From NCBI GenBank assembly GCA_016464825.1, contig JAEKNQ010000016.1, forward strand, positions 1-41,799: DNA of 41,799 bases, given 5' to 3'. The notes beneath the pieces are model-generated. The model had not been told where the DNA came from. It did no database searches and worked only from the letters and a program-made list of their open reading frames with translations. Shown in pieces: positions 34,051 through 41,547 of this stretch. The stretch comes from Candidatus Dormiibacter inghamiae. GTDB lineage: Bacteria > Chloroflexota > Dormibacteria > Dormibacterales > Dormibacteraceae. The number at the start of each line of letters is the position of its first letter. The stretch's first letter is position 1. Made by a program: the position numbers and the translations under genes.

Positions 34051-34332
34051 CTACTCTGGTGCCGCAGATGACCACCGGCGGCTAGTCCTGGCGCTCGGCA
34101 GGTAGTCGAGCTGCAGCAAGCCCACCCGATGGCGCGCAGCCGCTGCACTCCGGCTGCCGCGCAGCCCCGTAGCGCCCCGGCTCGCCGAGGCGCTCTCTCT
34201 GTCGGAGACGCCAAGCCGCTTTTCGTGAGCGAGCTCCCGCTCAGCGAGCCATCGCAGCAGACCGCTGCGACTCGTGCCGTCACGCGCGTAGCGGTCAAGC
34301 CGATCAATAGGCTCGCCGGGCAGTCAGACCAT
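34051..34332 (-). pseudogene. RHH antitoxin-like remnant
   Basis: Reading the minus strand from ATG 34332 gives MV*LPGEPIDRLDRYARDGTS (star is an in-frame TGA at codon 3), then RSGLLRWLAERELAHEKR and a tail to TAG 34051. L-P-x-E-x-x-x-x-L-D-x-x-A-...-S-R-S-x-L-L-R is the ribbon-helix-helix pattern of CopG/VapB-type antitoxins. The TGA could arise from TCA by one base change. The tail is Ala/Arg/Ser-rich and no partner toxin is recognisable nearby. The region is otherwise non-coding, so this is probably a decayed antitoxin. Confidence 0.45.
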
Positions 34333-34520
34333 CAGCCTAGGCGTAAAGCCCGCATGTGCCAGCTGAAGAGCCGTCAGACCGAACCTCCCGCGTAGATTGC
34401 GTGATGTCATGCAGGGGATTCGTGGGGCTCGGGACAATGGGGGGCCGATGGCGGTGAACCTCGTCAGGGCGGGCCACGGGCTGGGCACGGCTGTCCAAAG
34501 TCGGTGACCGAGGGGTCCAC

Positions 34521-35546
34521 ATGAATTACGTGCCCGCCACCGACCGCTACAGCGAGATGATCTACAACCGCTGCGGCCGCTCCGGACTCAAGCTGCCAGC
34601 TCTCTCGCTCGGCCTCTGGCAGAACTTCGGCGGCGACCGACCCCTGGAGACGAGTCGGGCGATCATCCGCCGTGCGTTCGACATGGGCATCACCCACTTC
34701 GACCTGGCAAACAACTACGGACCGCCGTACGGGTCGGCCGAGCAGACCTTCGGCCGGATCCTCGGCACGGACCTAGCCGGTCACCGCGATGAACTGGTCA
34801 TCTCGACGAAGGCCGGCTACGACATGTGGCCGGGCCCGTACGGCGATCGGGGCTCGCGGAAGTACCTTCTGGCCAGCCTCGATCAGAGCCTGCGGCGAAT
34901 GGAGCTGGACTATGTCGACATCTTCTATTCCCACCGCGCCGACCCCGACACGCCGCTGGAGGAGACGATGGGGGCGCTTGACGCGGCTGTCCGCATGGGC
35001 AAAGCGCTCTACGTCGGGATCTCTTCCTATTCCGCCCGGCGCACTCGGGAAGCCGCCGCGATCCTGAGCCGCCTGGGCACGCCGCTCCTCATCCACCAAC
35101 CCTCGTACTCACTGCTCAACCGCTGGATTGAAGATGACCTGCTTGACGTGCTCGCAGAGGAGGGAGTCGGCTGCATTGTGTTCTCGCCCCTCGCCCAGGG
35201 GCTGCTCACTGACAGGTATCTGGCGGGGGTTCCAGCTGGTTCTCGAGCCAGCCAGCCCGGATCGCTGTCGGCTGAGATGCTTGGTGAAGACAACCTGGCC
35301 AAGGTCCGTGCCCTCAATCGGCTCGCGGCGCGGCGCGGCCAGACGCTCGCACAGATGGCACTGGCCTGGACGCTGCGGGACCCTCGCGTCACGTCGACGC
35401 TCATCGGGGCGAGCAGCGTGGCCCAGCTGGAGCAGAACGTCGCCGCCTTAGATAACCGCGACTTTTCCGCTCAGGAATTGGCGGAGATCCACGGTCACGC
35501 GACCGAGAGCGGCATCAACCTGTGGGCGGCCTCCAGCGCCATCTGA
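34521..35546 (+). CDS. gpr: Aldo/keto reductase, L-glyceraldehyde 3-phosphate reductase type
   Basis: A 341-aa aldo/keto reductase very close to E. coli YghZ, which reduces L-glyceraldehyde 3-phosphate and detoxifies methylglyoxal-type aldehydes with NADPH. Shared stretches are GRSGLKLPALSLGLW, ITHFDLANNYGPPYGSAE (catalytic Asp and Tyr), VISTKAGYDMWPGPYG (catalytic Lys), YVDIFYSHRAD (catalytic His), VGISSYSARRT and LIHQPSYSLLNRW. The C-terminal coenzyme segment is TLIGASSVAQLEQN. Start ATG 34521 has GAGGGG just upstream. The 3' region is followed by a decayed histidine kinase gene on the other strand. Confidence 0.93.
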   Translation: MNYVPATDRYSEMIYNRCGRSGLKLPALSLGLWQNFGGDRPLETSRAIIRRAFDMGITHFDLANNYGPPYGSAEQTFGRILGTDLAGHRDELVISTKAGYDMWPGPYGDRGSRKYLLASLDQSLRRMELDYVDIFYSHRADPDTPLEETMGALDAAVRMGKALYVGISSYSARRTREAAAILSRLGTPLLIHQPSYSLLNRWIEDDLLDVLAEEGVGCIVFSPLAQGLLTDRYLAGVPAGSRASQPGSLSAEMLGEDNLAKVRALNRLAARRGQTLAQMALAWTLRDPRVTSTLIGASSVAQLEQNVAALDNRDFSAQELAEIHGHATESGINLWAASSAI

Positions 35547-35593
35547 TCGGCAGACGGCGCCGGCCGACAGTGAAAGGGCCTGTACAGACATCG

Positions 35594-35916
35594 TCGAGGA
35601 GGTGAGCGAAACGCACTCTCCGGCGCCGCGCTTCGCGGTCGCTGGATCGAAGCCCTTGCCGTCATCCTCGACTTCGAACGTCACGATGCTGTGGCTCTGA
35701 CAGCCTCACGATGGCTCGAGTGGCATCGGCGTACTTCTGGACGTTCTGAAGCGCCTCCAGCACGCAAAAGTAGACGGCTGCCTCGACCTCTTGCGGGTAA
35801 CGGCCGGCGCCATCTGTGACGACATCGACCGCCACCGTCGCCTTCCGTGCCTGAGCCTCCAGAGCCGCGGCCAACCCCATATCGACCAACCGTGGCGGGT
35901 AGATGCCGCGCGCAGT
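35594..35916 (-). pseudogene. Sensor histidine kinase remnant
   Basis: On the minus strand the frame TARGIYPPRLVDMGLAAALEAQARK, then GRYPQEVEAAVYFCVLEALQNVQKYADATRAIVRL (EAAVYFCVLEALQNVQKYA), corresponds to the dimerisation end and N-box of NarL-partner-type kinases. The G-box VTFEVEDDGKGFDPATAKRGAG follows in a different frame, so an indel lies near 35690-35700. A TAG stop precedes the first codons, and the rest of the ATPase domain is missing. The gene is a fragment broken at both ends and by a frameshift. Confidence 0.75.
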
Positions 35917-36016
35917 CTAATGGGCTTGGTGCATTCATTTTAGAGCGACTTCAGAGTCGGAGCCAAGACTGTGAGAGTACGCAGGCCGGAACTACTCACC
36001 TTGGAGGTGCAGAGGT

Positions 36017-36076
36017 TTGAAAACAGCGAAATGCCCACGCAGGTTGCATAACCCAGATGGAGGTGTAGACGTTTGA
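36017..36076 (+). CDS. Possible 19-aa leader peptide
   Basis: GGAGG (36003-36007), then TTG 36017 and 19 codons, ends at TGA 36074-36076, overlapping the TTG of the next gene. The initiation region (GGAGGTG, spacer, TTTGAA..ACAGC) is copied 56 bases later at the next start. It may couple translation to the next gene or be a by-product of a duplicated initiation site. The peptide sequence KTAKCPRRLHNPDGGVDV has no known motif. Confidence 0.4.
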   Translation: MKTAKCPRRLHNPDGGVDV

Positions 36077-36318
36077 ACACAGCACGATGGCGACCAAAGC
36101 TACTCTTGATAGCTCTTCCAGCTGTGCTGGCGACAGCCGCAGGAACGGCGGTGGCCAGTGCCGCCGCAGCCCCGATTGACGCGCCAGCCAGCCAGGTCGA
36201 AACAGGTCCCGTTGCGGGATCGCCGGACACGCCCGAAGCGACCGCAGGCGCCGAAACGGCCGAGCCAACCGAAGCTGCCGGGACAGCCGACATCGGTCAC
36301 CAAGACACTGGCGCCTAG
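36073..36318 (+). CDS. Small secreted Ala/Thr/Pro-rich protein
   Basis: An 81-aa protein with a signal peptide: basic start MNTARWRPK, hydrophobic LLLIALPAVLATAAGTAVASA, and probable cleavage after the ASA/AAA region near residue 30. The mature part is acidic and low in complexity (ETGPVAGSPDTPEATAGAETAEPTEAAG). Start TTG 36073 has GGAGG 9 bases upstream (36059-36063). No known family. The stop is followed by two alternative hairpins before the next secreted-protein gene. Confidence 0.55.
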   Translation: MNTARWRPKLLLIALPAVLATAAGTAVASAAAAPIDAPASQVETGPVAGSPDTPEATAGAETAEPTEAAGTADIGHQDTGA

Positions 36319-36357
36319 GTCGACCACCAGTTCGACGGGCAGGAGTAGAAACTCTGT

Positions 36358-36397
36358 CCCCGCGCCCTCGGGGTTTTCTGATTCCCTGGGGGCGCGG
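36358..36397 (+). terminator. Terminator with an alternative hairpin (attenuator-like)
   Basis: CCCCG (36358-36362) and CGGGG (36369-36373) form a short stem directly followed by TTTT, a weak Rho-independent terminator. The overlapping CCGCGCCC (36360-36367) can instead pair with GGGCGCGG (36390-36397), forming a stem that would disrupt the first and lies just before the ATG at 36406. The two structures are mutually exclusive. Confidence 0.4.
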
Positions 36398-36405
36398 CCC
36401 CAACC

Positions 36406-37113
36406 ATGAGAGCGCTGCGGTGGACCAGGCTGGCTGCGGCGGCCGTTGCGCTTCTCTCGATAATGGCCCTTGACAGCCGGGTGTCCAGCCCCGTCTCGGC
36501 CGCTGGTTCAGACGCGAGTGCCCAGGTTTCGAGTACTTCGCCGCTGCCTGGGATCGGCACCACTGTGGAGACGTGTCGCGCCTCCAGCTCGAGGTCGACT
36601 CCGACGAGCCTGGCCGGCTGTGCCCGCTGGGCGCGGTCTGGACCAATAAACGTCGTCCTTGTCAGCAGTGATCCAGAGTCTCCGTTTCAGGATGCGGTGA
36701 CGGAGACATCGCCACGTTGGCAACTCGCGCACGGACATTGGCTGGTCGCGCGACTCCCGACCAGCGGCTGCCGCTCCGGCTGGCAGGGCAGTCAACAGCA
36801 GATCGAACTTCGCATCAATGCCGTCACACGCCGACACTTCAAGTTCATCCGGCCCGGTTGCCGATGGCAGGGACAATGGCTAACTCTGGGAGACGCGCAC
36901 ACGGATGTCTACGACGTCGGGCGCTGCGGCGGCGACCACATAACAGATCTGGACGCCGCGCGAGATGCGCTCGTGACCAGCCTGGTCGCCGGGGGCGCGG
37001 CCCGTCAAGTCGAGTACAGGAGTTGGCGGCCGCCCGGCGTCACAGCTCCGGACGGCTGCGGGCGCCGGGTCGCGAGCGATGGGCGTGTCGCCTATGTCTG
37101 GCTTCAAAGCTGA
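36406..37113 (+). CDS. Secreted protein, unknown function
   Basis: A 235-aa protein with a signal sequence: RALRWTRLAAAAVALLSIMAL, and a probable cleavage site near SPVSA. The mature protein has six cysteines (in TCRAS, GCARW, GCRSG, GCRWQ, RCGGD, GCGRR), all suited to disulfide bonds outside the cell. Notable segments are HGHWLVARLPTSGCRSGW and FKFIRPGCRWQG. No family recognised. Its 3' end overlaps the end of the YczE-like gene on the other strand by about 10 bases. Confidence 0.6.
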   Translation: MRALRWTRLAAAAVALLSIMALDSRVSSPVSAAGSDASAQVSSTSPLPGIGTTVETCRASSSRSTPTSLAGCARWARSGPINVVLVSSDPESPFQDAVTETSPRWQLAHGHWLVARLPTSGCRSGWQGSQQQIELRINAVTRRHFKFIRPGCRWQGQWLTLGDAHTDVYDVGRCGGDHITDLDAARDALVTSLVAGGAARQVEYRSWRPPGVTAPDGCGRRVASDGRVAYVWLQS

Positions 37114-37697
37114 TCGGGCCCAGGTTCCTCCGTTGGCCTGACCGGCGCCGGGGGCAGCGCCAGAATGGGCAGGGAGCGGGAGACCAACGGGCCGATGCTG
37201 ACGGCGAACAGCACCGTGGCGAGGCCGACGCTGCCACCTAGAGCCCAGCCGATGGCCAGCACCGTCAGTTCGATGGCCGCCCTGGCAACTAACACGGGGA
37301 TTCCGCGGGCAGCCAGGCCGGTCATGATTCCATCGCGGGGGCCGGGGCCCCAGCCGGCACCAACGTACAGGCCGGTGGCGAGAGCAGTGGCCAGGATCGC
37401 CACCACCAAAAAAACCGCCTGAGCTGCCGGCTGATGGGGTGGCGGGATCAGTTTCAGTCCCTGGTCCAGGACTGGACCGACAACGAGGGCGTTCGCCACG
37501 GTGCCGATGCCGGGGCGCTGGTGGAGAGGGAGCCAAGCCAGCAACAGCAGGATGGAGGTGACGACTGTGATCTCACCAAGGGTCCAGCCGAATCGGCGCG
37601 AGACACCCTGGTTGAACACGTTCCAAGGGTCCAGCCCCAGGTTCGCCTTGACCAACACTGCCAGCGCCAGGCCGAACAACACAAGGCCGGCCAGCAA
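37104..37697 (-). CDS. YczE/YitT-type membrane protein
   Basis: A 197-aa membrane protein with about five hydrophobic segments. LLAGLVLFGLALAVLVKANLGLDPWNVFNQG is the YczE-family opening (LVKANLGLDPWNVFNQG), then VGPVLDQGLKLIPPPH and GLYVGAGWGPGPRDGIMTGLAARG (YVGAGWGPGPRDGIMTG). Members are transport-like or unknown. The start given is TTG 37697. The frame stays open to CTG 37760, where CTGA would overlap the stop of the TetR gene; that longer product would add LLVGPWDRPVSRATR. Confidence 0.8.
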   Translation of the reverse strand: MLAGLVLFGLALAVLVKANLGLDPWNVFNQGVSRRFGWTLGEITVVTSILLLLAWLPLHQRPGIGTVANALVVGPVLDQGLKLIPPPHQPAAQAVFLVVAILATALATGLYVGAGWGPGPRDGIMTGLAARGIPVLVARAAIELTVLAIGWALGGSVGLATVLFAVSIGPLVSRSLPILALPPAPVRPTEEPGPDQL

Positions 37698-37756
37698 GCG
37701 GGTGGCGCGACTGACCGGTCGGTCCCACGGCCCAACCAGCAGGAAGCTGGAGGCGC

Positions 37757-38344
37757 TCAGCTGGGGCTGTCCGTGCCTGCCGCGGCGATCAGCATCACAG
37801 CCACCTGCGTGGCTTCGGCGACGACCTGGGGAGCTGCCCGGATGCCCTGGACAAGCACTCGTGCGCTGACACCGTCGATGAGCAAGAGCAGTTGCGACGC
37901 CAGCTGTTCGGGCCTACGCAGACCTGCGTCGCGGGCCAGACGGGCCAGGAAGTCGGCCAGCCAGCGCTTCTCCCGGCTCACGACCAAACGGGCCGGATCC
38001 TCAGGATCGACCACCTCGGCGGCCGCGTTAAGGAAGGCGCAGCCACGTGCCCCGTCCCGCTCGTACCAGTCGGCCAACCAGGTGAACACCGCCAGGGGCC
38101 GCTGCCGGACGTCCTCGGTGCGGTTCACCCATGCTTGCAGTTCCTCGACACGCTGGGCGTGGCGCTGGTCGAGCACTGCTGCGACGAGGTCACCCTTGGA
38201 GCGGAAGTGGGCGTAGAGGGTCGGCTTCGACACTCCTGCTGCTCGCACGACCCGATCGACGCCGGTAGCCGTTAACCCTTCATGATAGAAAAGGTCACCC
38301 CCTGCGATGAGCAGCCGGTCACGGGCCCTTACCGGTGTCATCAT
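37757..38344 (-). CDS. TetR-family regulator
   Basis: A 195-aa TetR protein. The DNA-binding part is RARDRLLIAGGDLFYHEGLTATGVDRVVRAAGVSKPTLYAHFRSKGDL (DRVVRAAGVSKPTLYAHFRSKG is the helix-turn-helix; key part GVSKPTLYAHFRSK). The C-terminal domain resembles TetR_C_33-like regulators of oxidoreductases or efflux. ATG 38344, with a second ATG at 38341, lies 5 bases after a TAAAGT -10 box. It is followed by the YczE-like gene, which it may regulate with itself. Confidence 0.9.
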   Translation of the reverse strand: MMTPVRARDRLLIAGGDLFYHEGLTATGVDRVVRAAGVSKPTLYAHFRSKGDLVAAVLDQRHAQRVEELQAWVNRTEDVRQRPLAVFTWLADWYERDGARGCAFLNAAAEVVDPEDPARLVVSREKRWLADFLARLARDAGLRRPEQLASQLLLLIDGVSARVLVQGIRAAPQVVAEATQVAVMLIAAAGTDSPS

Positions 38345-38349
38345 GACTT

Positions 38350-38360
38350 ACTTTACCGGT
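38350..38360 (-). promoter_or_regulatory. -10 box and short palindrome before tetR
   Basis: On the minus strand TAAAGT (38350-38355) ends 5 bases from ATG 38344, so the message would be leaderless. The palindrome ACCGGT lies directly upstream (38355-38360), and a TTGACA is found a few bases further up, too close to be its -35. It may be an operator for the TetR product. Confidence 0.35.
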
Positions 38361-38536
38361 CTGTCAAGCTTGCCCGACGCCTGTGCTGCTGGACTGCGGG
38401 AGGCCGAGCTTGACCGCACCTGGGTTGGGAACGGCTCGAGAACGGTATCTACCCTGCCGTAATGAGGCAGGTCGCCAAGGGGCGTAGGAGAAGTTTGTGA
38501 TTTGAAGGCGTGTGACGAGCGAACTGGAGCGTCGGA

Positions 38537-39277
38537 ATGAACCACACCAGCGCGGCTGCCCGGGCCGTGGACACATGGAAGGTCTACGGAACTACTGAGG
38601 AAACTCGCGTCGACGCCCTCGCCGGCGTGAGCGTCGAATTCCAGCGGGGTCACTTCACGGCGATCATGGGCCCCTCGGGGTCAGGCAAGTCCACCCTGAT
38701 GCACTGCCTGGCCGGATTGGACACCGTCACCCGGGGCGAGGTATGGATCGGTGACACCCAGGTCAACACCCTCGGCGATCGCGGCCTGACCCGACTCCGC
38801 CGCGACCAGGTCGGGTTCATCTTTCAGCAGTTCAACCTGATGCCTACGCTGACCGCAGAGGAGAACATCACGCTCCCGCTGGCCATCGGAGGGCGAAGGC
38901 CGGATCGCGCGTGGATGAATCAGGTCGTTCAGACGCTCGGCCTCGGCGACCGGCTCCGGCATCGACCGTCGCAGCTTTCCGGCGGCCAGCAGCAGAAGGT
39001 GGCGTGCGCCCGCGCGCTGGTCCCGCGGCCGGACGTGGTGTTCGCCGACGAGCCCACTGGCAACCTCGATTCCCGCTCCGGCGCCGAGGTCCTGAAGTTC
39101 CTGCAGGACTCCGTGCGGGACTTCAGTCAGACAGTCGTCCTGGTTACGCACGACCCGAATGCCGCCTCTTACGCCGATCGAGTGATCTTCCTCGCCGACG
39201 GTTGCGTAGTTGACGAGATGGCCGACCCCAGCCCTCAGCGGCTGCTGGAGCAGATGAAACCTCTGGACGCTGCGTGA
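38537..39277 (+). CDS. ABC transporter ATP-binding protein, MacB/LolD type
   Basis: A 246-aa ATPase of the MacB/FtsE family that works with FtsX-fold permeases in lipid, peptide or drug extrusion. Walker A GPSGSGKST, a Q-loop in GFIFQQFNLMPTLTAEENI, signature LSGGQQQKVACARALVPRP and Walker B DVVFADEPTGNLDSRSG are canonical, followed by VLVTHDPNAASYADRVIFL. Start ATG 38537. The stop overlaps the permease start (TGATG), but that permease is truncated, so the transporter is probably non-functional here. Confidence 0.92.
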   Translation: MNHTSAAARAVDTWKVYGTTEETRVDALAGVSVEFQRGHFTAIMGPSGSGKSTLMHCLAGLDTVTRGEVWIGDTQVNTLGDRGLTRLRRDQVGFIFQQFNLMPTLTAEENITLPLAIGGRRPDRAWMNQVVQTLGLGDRLRHRPSQLSGGQQQKVACARALVPRPDVVFADEPTGNLDSRSGAEVLKFLQDSVRDFSQTVVLVTHDPNAASYADRVIFLADGCVVDEMADPSPQRLLEQMKPLDAA

Positions 39278-39480
39278 TGTTCAACGCAACCCTGAAGAGC
39301 CTGCTCTCGCGCAAGCTGCGGCTGCTGCTATCCGGGCTGGCTGTGGTGCTGGGCGTGATGGCGGTCTCCGGCGCTCTGGTCCTCACCGACTCCTTGGGCA
39401 GGTCGTATCTAGGTTTTTGCGTGCGCTCGGAGCACTCTGAGCTCAGGGCCCCGGCCAGCCCTCCCCGCCCGGCGGAGTGA
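39277..39480 (+). pseudogene. FtsX-family ABC permease, truncated after about 43 residues
   Basis: Residues MFNATLKSLLSRKLRLLLSG, then LAVVLGVMAVSGALVLTDSLGRSY, are the typical start of a MacB-type permease, with its first membrane segment. Normal proteins continue for 350-800 residues. After about 39405 (in GTATCTAGG) the sequence changes to unrelated codons and ends at 39480, inside the 3' end of the DUF222/HNH gene on the other strand. The rest of the permease is not seen in the window. A recombination or insertion event cut it. Confidence 0.8.
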
Positions 39481-40651
39481 AGCGCCAGCCACTGCCCTCG
39501 GCCCGGCTCACCCGCCAGCCCTCCTCATGGACCCGGCGGTGATGACGGCGGCAAAGCAGGAGCAGGTTCTCCAGCTTCGTCTCGCCGCCGTCTGCCCAAT
39601 GGACTACATGGTGGGCATCAGTCCACTCCGGCGGCCGGTCACAGTCGGGGAAGCGGCAGCCACCATCCCGCCGCTGCAGTGCACGACGCACTGAGGGCGG
39701 CACTACCCGGCCTGCCCCGGTCGCCTCTGCGAGTGGACTCTCGCCCTTCCGCTCCACTGTCAGCAGCGCATCGCAGCCGTAGCGACGCACCGTCTCCTGC
39801 GGCACCAGCACCTCACCGTTCAGCTCGGCCGGGGCTGAACCCGGTTCCTGGCGCAGAGTTCCGCACTCGCAGACCAAGTGCAGGTGGGGCTTCTGGGCCG
39901 CTCGCTCAGGCAGGGAACCGGCATCCAGCTGCCGCCGCGCCAGCTCCACCAGGGCGTCAGCTCGACGCTCACCCTTGGACCGGTTGTCGCCCGCCAGCGG
40001 CGCGCCTTCGATCGCCTCCAAGGCAGTGCGCACCAACTCCCCACCCTCTTCGTCCAGCTGGCCTTCCAGGAAGAACAAGCCCTGCCAGGACTGAGCCAGA
40101 CCCAGATGCCGCTTCTCATGGAGGGCATTCGCGTCGGCCAGGGCACCTTCTGGATCCAGGCAGTGGCGCAAGCGCTGGGTCAGGTGCCGAAACTCCCTGG
40201 TGTCGAGCTCAGAACCCCACCGCACCAGATCCGCCTCCGCCGGCTGCACAGCTTCGGTCCCCAGCTGGCTGGCCAAGCGGCCGACGAGGCCCACATGCTG
40301 GGCGCTGAGCCGGCCCTCTTGGAAAGCCGCAGCTGTCTGGGGCAGCTCTTCCAGCTGCCTGCCCAGGCGGATGCGGTCAGTTGCGGCGCCGGAGCTGAAC
40401 TGGCAGGTCCGGCGCAGCCACCCCTGCAGGCTCTGATGACCGCTCACCACCCAGCCCTGCTGCTTATCGAAGACACGGAGCTCAGCCGTGAACCGCGCCT
40501 CCAAGCGATTGATGTCCTGCCGGATCTCCTTCAGCCGCTCCGCCTGGGCCAAGGAGGGCAGGTGCCGCGTGTCCTCGCCAATCAGCGACGCGATCGCCTG
40601 CGTCACATCCTCCAACGGCGAAGACCAGGCGCTCGCAGCCATCGAACCCAT
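39443..40651 (-). CDS. DUF222/HNH endonuclease-like protein (13E12 family)
   Basis: A 402-aa protein of the DUF222-HNH family, abundant and multi-copy in actinobacterial-type genomes. The N-terminal DUF222 part includes RLKEIRQDINRLEARFTAELRVFD (INRLEARFTAELRVF) and GLVGRLASQLG. The HNH nuclease part is CRFPDCDRPPEWTDAHHVVHWADGG followed by TKLENLLLLCRRHHRRVHEEGW (C-x(4)-C, DAHH, N, H): all metal and catalytic residues are present. Start ATG 40651; a second ATG three codons on. It lies where the permease gene was cut, so it may be part of the inserted DNA. Confidence 0.9.
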   Translation of the reverse strand: MGSMAASAWSSPLEDVTQAIASLIGEDTRHLPSLAQAERLKEIRQDINRLEARFTAELRVFDKQQGWVVSGHQSLQGWLRRTCQFSSGAATDRIRLGRQLEELPQTAAAFQEGRLSAQHVGLVGRLASQLGTEAVQPAEADLVRWGSELDTREFRHLTQRLRHCLDPEGALADANALHEKRHLGLAQSWQGLFFLEGQLDEEGGELVRTALEAIEGAPLAGDNRSKGERRADALVELARRQLDAGSLPERAAQKPHLHLVCECGTLRQEPGSAPAELNGEVLVPQETVRRYGCDALLTVERKGESPLAEATGAGRVVPPSVRRALQRRDGGCRFPDCDRPPEWTDAHHVVHWADGGETKLENLLLLCRRHHRRVHEEGWRVSRAEGSGWRFTPPGGEGWPGP

Positions 40652-40861
40652 GTTCGCATTCTATCACGTCCGGAGCCTGTCCAACACACCTGTTTGTGAA
40701 GATTGTTTTATGCAGCTCTCGTGGTCTTAGGTTTCTCCCGACTCTGTGGTTTTCGTGGCGGTCTAAAGCATGCACGTTGCGAGGCATAGAGGCTCGGATG
40801 AACTCATCCCATCCGGAGTCAACTTTTGTCAGGTCTCCGGTCCTCAGGTCACCGAGGGTGT

Positions 40862-41536
40862 CTAGGTCAAGCGGGTCCCGGGCAGGCCGGCCGCGCGAAT
40901 CGGCGTGACATCGATCTCCCCGCCCCCGCACGGAGCAAGGCTCCATCCGTTGACTGAGATCAGGCGATGGTCGTACTCGTCGGGCGGAGTGACCTCGAGC
41001 TGAGCAGCCTCCGGACAGGGACCTTCGGAGCCATGTGGTACATCGGACCAGGCAGCCTGAAACGAGGCGGCGGTCCCGGGCTCCAGGCTGAAGCCGGAAG
41101 GGCCGGCTTGAGTCGAGAAGACGCCTCCATTGCGGACCACGTGGGTGGGGAGGGGGCGCCCAGCCGCGTCGAGCATGAGCATCCCCACATACCCCAAGAT
41201 CACGCAGCGGGAGGTTGAGGTGTTGGCGACCCGGAAGGTGTCGACGATGGTCCCCGCGGCGCCCTGCGAGCCGGCGAAGCTGACCAGGAGAACGCCTGTG
41301 TGGCACCTGGCAAGTACGGTGGTTGTGCCCGGCGTGGGCACAACCACCGGTGCGGGGAGAGAGGTCGGCGCTGGTGCAGTTGGGGCGCTGCCCGCAAGTG
41401 TGGGGGAGCTTGAGACGTTGGGCGTCGGCGAGGTATGAACGCGGTTCACTGCCACCGGAGGATGCGGACCCGCGATGTCACATCCGCTGGCAGTGAGAAG
41501 CACAAACGTGACCAAGAGCGGAATACTGATCTTCAT
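40862..41536 (-). CDS. Lipoprotein with DUF4232-like domain
   Basis: A 224-aa exported lipoprotein. The signal is MKISIPLLVTFVLLTASGCD with lipobox TASGC. A long Pro/Ser/Thr linker (residues 20-70) leads to a domain with four cysteines, in LARCHTG, SRCVILGYVGMLMLDAAGRPL, GPCPEAA and LAPCGGGEI. The CVILGYVG..LLD..G pattern resembles the DUF4232 domain. Function is unknown. The start is ATG 41536; TTG 41545 is also possible. The IS630-type element ends 12 bases upstream, so no native ribosome site precedes it. Confidence 0.75.
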   Translation of the reverse strand: MKISIPLLVTFVLLTASGCDIAGPHPPVAVNRVHTSPTPNVSSSPTLAGSAPTAPAPTSLPAPVVVPTPGTTTVLARCHTGVLLVSFAGSQGAAGTIVDTFRVANTSTSRCVILGYVGMLMLDAAGRPLPTHVVRNGGVFSTQAGPSGFSLEPGTAASFQAAWSDVPHGSEGPCPEAAQLEVTPPDEYDHRLISVNGWSLAPCGGGEIDVTPIRAAGLPGTRLT

Positions 41537-41547
41537 GAAGTGCAAGC

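Noticed and set aside
35448..35684. Complete small gene containing DDGKGF on the minus strand
   Set aside because: It is the displaced G-box of a broken histidine kinase plus antisense of the aldo/keto reductase gene.
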